Positions 41,099 to 45,467 of a stretch of 45,467 nucleotides of DNA are shown piece after piece. The notes under the pieces are model-generated. The model had not been told where the DNA came from. It saw nothing but the letters and a program-made list of their open reading frames with translations, and searched no databases. Position 1 is the first letter of the stretch. Each line of letters opens with the position of its first letter. This stretch comes from an uncultured Oligoflexales bacterium (GTDB taxonomy: Bacteria; Bdellovibrionota_B; Oligoflexia; Oligoflexales; JAPPIL01): the NCBI GenBank assembly GCA_958296095.1, contig OY282437.1:1-45467 (forward strand). Direction: 5' to 3'. The translations under genes and the position numbers were made by a program.

Positions 41099-41674
41099 AT
41101 GACTGATAAAGCAACTATAAGGGTTGGAGGTCTTGAAGTGGACGTTAATGACACCCCCACAGGGGTAATATCGGGGAAGCTGGCTCATGTCCTGCTGGAA
41201 TTCAGTAAGAATATCGATAAATTTGTGAATGCGACTACAGCATTAATAGGAGAGTTGAACGATCTCGGCGTATACAAAGCTGTGAAGGTCAGTAGCCTCC
41301 CCAAAGTTGATCGGAAAGCACTCCGTAAATATTGGGAACCGATATACAACAGGACTAAAAATAGTGGGATTATCCCCGTAACACCATGGGATAAGATTGA
41401 AGAAATTATATCAATGTATGAATCGGGGGCTGATCTTGATGCTATGAGTGAAAAAACTGGGGTAAAGATAGATACCGTTAGGAACTGGTTAGCTAAAGCG
41501 GGACTCAGGAGAGTGGGTGGAAAATTTACTCTCGTAACCCCAGAAATGATAGAAGGAATAGTTAAGATGAAGAAGGAGGGTGTTGAGAATCGCAAAATTG
41601 CTAAGTTTTATAAAATGCACATAATAGTTGTCAAAGCAATTCTAAGAAGAAATCACCATGGAACTAATGCCTAG
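41099..41674 (+). CDS. DNA-binding protein with two C-terminal HTHs
   Basis: A 191-aa protein started at ATG 41099 (GGGGAGGGG upstream). Residues 1-60 are a helical N-terminal part. Two homeodomain-like HTH units follow: about 95-135 (DAMSEKTGVKIDTVRNWLAK) and about 145-185 (ENRKIAKFYKMHIIVVKAIL). The same plan is seen in the protein at 41890. Function inferred: phage regulator or replication-initiator-type DNA binding. Confidence 0.65.
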   Translation: MTDKATIRVGGLEVDVNDTPTGVISGKLAHVLLEFSKNIDKFVNATTALIGELNDLGVYKAVKVSSLPKVDRKALRKYWEPIYNRTKNSGIIPVTPWDKIEEIISMYESGADLDAMSEKTGVKIDTVRNWLAKAGLRRVGGKFTLVTPEMIEGIVKMKKEGVENRKIAKFYKMHIIVVKAILRRNHHGTNA

Positions 41675-41885
41675 GAGCGACGCGCCGATGATACACATCC
41701 CACCTGATATTAAGCGGAATATTGATGCTCTAGCGAATGAAAATCAAGCCAAATGGGAGGAGATGCTCAATGAGATAGAACAATTGCAATGGTGGTGCCG
41801 GAAAGAGATTGCGAAATGTGTCCAACTTTATTGTGGTCGATGGGTTGGCATAACACAAAAGAAAGCAAATGCAGATAAGGACTAA
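41658..41885 (+). CDS. hypothetical 75-aa protein
   Basis: No family recognised. Helical, with a Trp/Cys-rich middle (EIEQLQWWCRKEIAKCVQLY) and basic end. Overlaps the preceding gene by 17 nt. Lies between the two double-HTH paralogues. Confidence 0.5.
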   Translation: MELMPRSDAPMIHIPPDIKRNIDALANENQAKWEEMLNEIEQLQWWCRKEIAKCVQLYCGRWVGITQKKANADKD

Positions 41886-41889
41886 TACC

Positions 41890-42462
41890 ATGAGTTACAA
41901 ACAAAGCACGAAGGTTAGCACGGAAAATTTCATCGTCTATGTGGGTGAGCTTAAGAATGCATTGAATAAATGCGTCGATGACATTATCACCAACTTCAAA
42001 GCGGGCTTACAGGCACGGTTAGGGGTGTACACTGAGGAAATTATTGATGCACATTGCAGTGAGTATAAGCATAGTCAGACAGAGGCTTCCCAGGATCACC
42101 GTAGACGCAAGAGGAAAAGAACGGGGACATTTTGGAGGCACACTCCCAAGGACAAACAGCGGATAGCCATAGAACGTGCAACTAAGGGGCATCCCCTAAC
42201 GAAGATTGCCAAGGATATGGACATCAGCTACCTGTCTATGCTGGCAGCCATGAAGAAGATGCCAAATTTCAAACGCCTTACATTCGTCAAAATAACTGCT
42301 GATGACCAAACCAAAATGGCCGACCTGTACTTGGATGGTTACCCCATCACCAAGATTGCCCACCAGCTGGAAACAACCGCAGGGACAGTTAGCAAACACC
42401 TCAAGAACCTGGGGTACATGGCTCAGAAGGGTGTAAAGGGGGTGAGAGATCATGAAGTATAA
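41890..42462 (+). CDS. DNA-binding protein with two HTHs, paralogue of 41099
   Basis: A 190-aa protein started at ATG 41890 (AAGGA upstream). N-terminal helical part (1-65), a strongly basic linker (HRRRKRKRTG), then two HTH units: about 88-115 (GHPLTKIAKDMDISYLSMLA) and about 145-175 (GYPITKIAHQLETTAGTVSK). Same architecture as the 41099 product, with low sequence identity, so probably ancient duplicates. Confidence 0.65.
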   Translation: MSYKQSTKVSTENFIVYVGELKNALNKCVDDIITNFKAGLQARLGVYTEEIIDAHCSEYKHSQTEASQDHRRRKRKRTGTFWRHTPKDKQRIAIERATKGHPLTKIAKDMDISYLSMLAAMKKMPNFKRLTFVKITADDQTKMADLYLDGYPITKIAHQLETTAGTVSKHLKNLGYMAQKGVKGVRDHEV

Positions 42463-42745
42463 AGAGGATATGACCTTGCCTGCTCCAGATAACTTCATGC
42501 GTCTAAGACATGTACGGTCTTACAAGCGAGATGTCCGTGAGGTTGTTATAAATTTACTAGCAACTTATGAAAAAATAACAAGTAGTGTATTACGCGAACA
42601 TGAGGGGGATGAGGAGGTATGGCGAGCTGTTCACGAATGTCTTACTTGGGTTAATTATGAGACAAACAAGTCAACCGGCCGTGCTAATGTGATGCTACAA
42701 GCACGTATGGGAGGCGAAAATATGGAGACAGCTAATGGTGCGTAA
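42452..42745 (+). CDS. hypothetical 97-aa protein
   Basis: No family recognised. Mostly helical (SYKRDVREVVINLLATYEKI, EEVWRAVHECLTW). It overlaps both neighbours by 11 nt. Part of the 40648 to 44184 operon. Confidence 0.5.
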   Translation: MKYKEDMTLPAPDNFMRLRHVRSYKRDVREVVINLLATYEKITSSVLREHEGDEEVWRAVHECLTWVNYETNKSTGRANVMLQARMGGENMETANGA

Positions 42746-43103
42746 AGATCCCAAGGCAGACAAAGACTACCATAGGGAATACTATCAACGTAATAAGGCT
42801 AAGATAAGTGCCAAACGGAAGATACGACATGCAGCTAATCCTAAGAAGCAACGGGAGCAATCACGTAAATACTATGCGGAGAACAAAAGTAAGGCACAGG
42901 AATACTACGACAAGAATCGTGATAAGATACGTGCCTACAACCGAGAATACGGTCGCAGACGTAGGGCACGGTTGAAGTTAGATAAGATGTGCAAGGATAT
43001 TGCGGATGGTAAAGGCATTGATGATAAGACATCATGGTGTAAGACTTGGGTTGATGCAACACTCAGTTGGTTCAAACGGATGGGCAAGGGAGATGATAGA
43101 TGA
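42735..43103 (+). CDS. basic K/R/Y-repeat protein, 122 aa
   Basis: The first 80 residues are repeats of about 10-13 residues with the pattern [KR]-x-Y-x-x-[NE]-x-[DE]-K-x-[KR] (YHREYYQRNKAKI, YYAENKSKAQEYYDKNRDKI, YNREYGRRRRARL). Such proteins are common in phages, probably form long basic helices, and may bind nucleic acid. GGAG lies 7 nt upstream of the start. A similar protein is encoded at 43912. Confidence 0.65.
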   Translation: MVRKDPKADKDYHREYYQRNKAKISAKRKIRHAANPKKQREQSRKYYAENKSKAQEYYDKNRDKIRAYNREYGRRRRARLKLDKMCKDIADGKGIDDKTSWCKTWVDATLSWFKRMGKGDDR

Positions 43104-43369
43104 CAGACATGGAATCAGTTTTGATGGAGTTTAGAGGCAATGTTCTTGAGAGTTTTGGTCGAGCTGAGGAGGACATTGAGCACTTGGTGCAAGATCTTTT
43201 CAATAAGCTAAAAAATACGGGACAACGGCGCCAAGCCAAGAGATGGGTCTTGATTGCGGTGGAAGACATGCAAAATTATCTGGATGAAATGTATGACAAC
43301 ATGAAAAGATTGAGGGTCAACAAAATGAAAAGCTTGCAGGGCAAGGGGAGGGATCATGAAACACGTTAA
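43100..43369 (+). CDS. hypothetical 89-aa protein
   Basis: No family recognised. Two helical parts: an acidic one (EEDIEHLVQDLFNKL) and one starting AKRWVLIAVEDMQNYLDEMY, with a basic C-terminus. It overlaps the repeat-protein gene by 4 nt (ATGA). Confidence 0.5.
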   Translation: MTDMESVLMEFRGNVLESFGRAEEDIEHLVQDLFNKLKNTGQRRQAKRWVLIAVEDMQNYLDEMYDNMKRLRVNKMKSLQGKGRDHETR

Positions 43370-43649
43370 CACATCCACCACAGACAAGACGAGTACACCC
43401 CACCGCGGCACAACGTTATACCACAACACATTAGGCTATCGTATGAGCCAAGCCGCGGGGGATTACACCGCAGAAATCATAGAGGCTGTGTGTGACTGGT
43501 ACATCAATGGCACATACAGACCAGGATATGAGGCAGCCATTAGTGAGGTCATGCACCTCATCGGTATGATGCACCAGGTTACCCTGGCTGAGGTCAGGGA
43601 GATTATCAAATATAAGCTCAAGGATTTGGAGGAGGTTAAGGATGAGTAG
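43356..43649 (+). CDS. hypothetical 97-aa protein
   Basis: No family recognised. Thr-rich N-terminus, then helices (AAGDYTAEIIEAVCDWYING, SEVMHLIGMMHQVTLAEVRE). GGGGAGGG precedes the ATG; overlaps 14 nt upstream and 8 nt downstream. Confidence 0.5.
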   Translation: MKHVNTSTTDKTSTPHRGTTLYHNTLGYRMSQAAGDYTAEIIEAVCDWYINGTYRPGYEAAISEVMHLIGMMHQVTLAEVREIIKYKLKDLEEVKDE

Positions 43650-43875
43650 CTTGGAAATAGGACAGGAAATCTTGAAGTTGGCTGATAAGAAGACTAAACA
43701 GGAACAATTGGTCACAATATCATCCCATACGGCGTGTATGATCAAAGCCACTTTACAGGATTTGAAAGATAAAGGTGAAATGACACCAACCGAAGCAAAT
43801 GTTATTGAACAGAAGATGTTGTGGGCGCTTGAGAATGGTATTAAGGAGGCAAAAGATAAGGTTAAGGAAGAGTAG
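43642..43875 (+). CDS. hypothetical 77-aa helical protein
   Basis: No family recognised. Almost wholly helical and charged (EILKLADKKTKQEQLV, NVIEQKMLWALENGIKEAKD). GGAGG upstream. Sixth gene of a tightly overlapping run. Confidence 0.5.
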   Translation: MSSLEIGQEILKLADKKTKQEQLVTISSHTACMIKATLQDLKDKGEMTPTEANVIEQKMLWALENGIKEAKDKVKEE

Positions 43876-43911
43876 TGCACAAACTAATTAACCGAGAAAG
43901 GAGAGCACATT

Positions 43912-44184
43912 ATGTCCTATAAAGACCCTGAGAAGCGGAGAGAATACCGGCGCAAGTACAGAGAAGCAAACCGCAAGAAGCTGAGAGAATATGCTCGCGA
44001 GTGGAAAAAAGCAAATCCTAAGAAGGTAAGGGAATACTACCAGAAGTACTACGCAGCCAAGCGTGGCGCAATCTTGGCTAAATCAACTCATGAAAGGATT
44101 AAAGAATTGCATGACTTTTGTGCGGAACGTGTTTTTGCGCGGGAACTTGCAGGAAGAAACATAAGGATTCAAGTGCCTGGATAA
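43912..44184 (+). CDS. basic K/R/Y-repeat protein, 90 aa
   Basis: Residues 5-50 repeat the pattern [KR]-REY-x-R-[KE]-[YW]-[RK]-x-AN-[RP]-KK (KRREYRRKYREANRKK, LREYAREWKKANPKK, VREYYQKYYAAKRG). Related in style to the protein at 42735. The C-terminal 35 residues are a different, less basic domain (DFCAERVFARELAGRNI). AAGGAG precedes the ATG. Its end overlaps the convergent gene at 44169 by 16 bp. Confidence 0.65.
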   Translation: MSYKDPEKRREYRRKYREANRKKLREYAREWKKANPKKVREYYQKYYAAKRGAILAKSTHERIKELHDFCAERVFARELAGRNIRIQVPG

Positions 44185-44504
44185 CTTGGCCGAGTACCCG
44201 TAGACATTTTTATATAATCATTTTCCTTACCACGGGCTAGATTCTGCATACTGCGCAAATGTTTCTTGGCCTCAGCACAATCTCTCTTCACCGGAATAAA
44301 CATTACCTTATTATCCTTCTCGTAGAACATAACCTTACCCCGTCTTGTTTGTATACCTGCAACTAACGCATCGCGTATTTCCTTACGGGAATACTGGGAG
44401 GCTAATGCATCATAGAGATAGGCAGGTGTAGGCATATGCTTAGCACGTAACTGGTATGTTACCAGTGTGTTAATAATGTCAGTATTTATGATAGGGCTAA
44501 TCAC
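44169..44504 (-). CDS. hypothetical 111-aa protein, possible winged helix
   Basis: No family recognised with certainty. The N-terminal 70 residues (MPTPAYLYDALASQYSRKEI, RDALVAGIQTRRGKVMFY) resemble small winged-helix proteins. Basic overall. Last gene of the leftward operon, convergent with the operon ending at 44184. Confidence 0.5.
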   Translation of the reverse strand: MISPIINTDIINTLVTYQLRAKHMPTPAYLYDALASQYSRKEIRDALVAGIQTRRGKVMFYEKDNKVMFIPVKRDCAEAKKHLRSMQNLARGKENDYIKMSTGTRPSYPGT

Positions 44505-44724
44505 TGCCAGGGATGCGTTTTAATTTCTCTTCGATAAGTTCCTTGAGTCCATCAAACTTATCGTTAAATCTCTGCTCAAAGTGTTGCATAGCATGCTCCA
44601 ACTCCTCCTTACGGATGCAAGAGTTGGAGTATGCTTCTATCTTGATGCGTAGGTTGACATACACGCCAACCAAACCACCGGCAATAACGATCCATTCAGC
44701 TAGATTGCCTAGATCAATTTCCAT
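44497..44724 (-). CDS. membrane-anchored coiled-coil protein, 75 aa
   Basis: Residues about 9-27 (AEWIVIAGGLVGVYVNLRI) are a transmembrane helix; residues 37-70 are a charged coiled coil (EELEHAMQHFEQRFNDKFDG). This plan is typical of XhlA-like and other lysis-associated small phage membrane proteins, though no family was confirmed. TGATG coupling with the preceding gene. Confidence 0.55.
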   Translation of the reverse strand: MEIDLGNLAEWIVIAGGLVGVYVNLRIKIEAYSNSCIRKEELEHAMQHFEQRFNDKFDGLKELIEEKLKRIPGSD

Positions 44725-44906
44725 CAGACCCCTTCACGCACAGCTTGACTAACAGACTCTCGTATTGCCCATAGCCGTTTGCTCATGTCATTGAGTGTCT
44801 TGCTAACAAGCGGCCCTAATATTTCTTGGTGCAATGCAATAAACGAGTCCAGATCATTGCCTAATTTTTGCAAATGTCGCAAGATAAATTGTTGGTTATC
44901 GGTCAT
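44724..44906 (-). CDS. hypothetical 60-aa helical protein
   Basis: No family recognised. Helical throughout, with no membrane segment (QQFILRHLQKLGNDLDSFIA). It overlaps its neighbours by 11 nt and 1 nt. Lies between two membrane-protein genes. Confidence 0.45.
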   Translation of the reverse strand: MTDNQQFILRHLQKLGNDLDSFIALHQEILGPLVSKTLNDMSKRLWAIRESVSQAVREGV

Positions 44907-45243
44907 CTGGTAACCTCAATGGTCTCTTAGTCACATCAAGATCGACTTCGTCTTCAGGCCCACCACAAAACTCTTCCCAGACTGCATTGTGTTCTACAAC
45001 TTGTCTGAGAGTTTTAAGCGTGTCAGACTTAGACACCGTGATAGGGTTAAAACTGCCACAGATAACATCATATGCATAGGTCATATAGTTAGTACGCTGG
45101 TAGAGAGAGTAACCACATCCACCAGCTGCCAATGCACCGGCCGCTATGATTACATATGGATGTTTGGCCGCGAAAGATCCAAGACCTGCGTAAACGATTG
45201 AAGACACAGTTAGCAACCCAGTAACAAGTATTGATTTGATCAT
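44896..45243 (-). CDS. membrane protein, 115 aa
   Basis: Two hydrophobic segments: residues 3-22 (signal-like, SILVTGLLTVSSIVYAGLGS) and 28-47 (HPYVIIAAGALAAGGCGYSL). A soluble acidic C-terminal part follows (about 55-115). Two-segment holin or secreted/anchored protein are both possible. ATGA overlap with the preceding gene. Confidence 0.55.
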   Translation of the reverse strand: MIKSILVTGLLTVSSIVYAGLGSFAAKHPYVIIAAGALAAGGCGYSLYQRTNYMTYAYDVICGSFNPITVSKSDTLKTLRQVVEHNAVWEEFCGGPEDEVDLDVTKRPLRLPDDR

Positions 45244-45467
45244 TTATCGTGTTCCTTATATCGAAGAAATTTATAATCATCATCTAAACCTTCCAGATTA
45301 AAGTCTCGCCTAGCTTTCTTTCTTGCCTGTCGCACCTCCTTGTTTTTACGTCTGGCGTGATCAATAGCCTCCTTAAGCATACGCATCTCAGTCTCAGACT
45401 TAACTTGCCGCCCTCTTGCGTACCAAGCAGCTAACACTCCTGCAAGCCCAAGAAGGGCGGATATGAT
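45240..45467 (-). CDS. small membrane-anchored protein crossing the circular junction
   Basis: The frame is open to the right edge of the window. Continuing at position 1, the minus strand reads ATG (9-7) ACT ATT and then ATC ATA at the window end, so the full gene is 9..1 joined to 45467..45240, 78 aa. Residues 2-19 (TIIISALLGLAGVLAAWY) are a transmembrane helix; the rest is a basic/acidic helix (EMRMLKEAIDHARRKNKEVR). i-Spanin-like shape, but no partner is confirmed. Its ATG overlaps the TGA of the gene at 6-257. Confidence 0.65.
   Translation of the reverse strand: MISALLGLAGVLAAWYARGRQVKSETEMRMLKEAIDHARRKNKEVRQARKKARRDFNLEGLDDDYKFLRYKEHDK

Noticed and set aside
1..45467. tRNA genes, CRISPR array, integrase/attachment site, diversity-generating retroelement
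   Set aside because: By eye I found no cloverleaf, no regularly spaced repeats, no integrase motif and no reverse transcriptase. A dedicated tRNA or profile search was not possible.

Overview
This window looks like the complete genome of a tailed double-stranded DNA phage with siphovirus architecture. It has a large terminase, a portal, a MuF-type head protein, a scaffold, a capsid protein, a full connector set, tail-tube and tape-measure genes, and no sheath or contractile baseplate genes. The two ends of the window join. Read across the 45467/1 boundary, the truncated minus-strand frame at 45240 gains an in-frame ATG at 9..7, and that ATG overlaps the TGA of the gene ending at 6. The molecule is therefore very likely a closed, circularly permuted assembly opened at an arbitrary point. 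The host cannot be named. The tail tip (Dit-like, DUF2163/BR0599-like, large hub) follows the gene order of gene transfer agents and related siphophages of Gram-negative bacteria. I recognise no integrase or CI-type lysogeny module, no tRNA gene and no CRISPR array.

Layout. The late region runs leftwards from a strong promoter at 34406-34434. It reads through small genes, a membrane/lysis group with a peptidoglycan-binding plus cysteine amidase/peptidase endolysin (32442-33116), a small HTH protein, a candidate small terminase, terminase (30030-31508), portal, MuF, scaffold, capsid, connectors, tail tube, two tail chaperones linked by an apparent -1 frameshift, tape measure, tail tip, and a 965-residue hub with an inserted von Willebrand A-like domain. 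It ends in three large fibre or receptor-binding proteins. Two of these carry Kelch-like beta-propellers (three propellers in all) and one carries four collar repeats. A Dam-family methyltransferase follows, flanked by a duplicated copy of the last codons of the fibre gene.

The early region runs rightwards from 34497. It starts with three tandem small genes that share a W-x6-W mini-domain (DUF5710-like) and near-identical leaders, continues with hypothetical genes, and then meets about 950 bp (36684-37640) without a convincing plus-strand gene. That stretch holds strong hairpins and a small minus-strand unit with its own terminator. Two membrane or secreted proteins follow. Between these and the leftward replication genes (RepA-like AAA ATPase, stand-alone prim-pol) lies a 26-nt CG repeat and an 80-bp dyad of ATCCGCCCAA-type repeats, the best origin candidate.

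Divergent promoters whose -35 boxes form one inverted repeat (40565-40581) drive prim-pol/helicase leftwards and an SSB-like gene rightwards. The rightward operon continues with two double-HTH paralogues and small genes, several with lysine/arginine/tyrosine repeats. A last leftward operon (888 through the circle junction to 44169) encodes an AT-hook coiled-coil protein and several small membrane-anchored proteins that could be lysis accessories.
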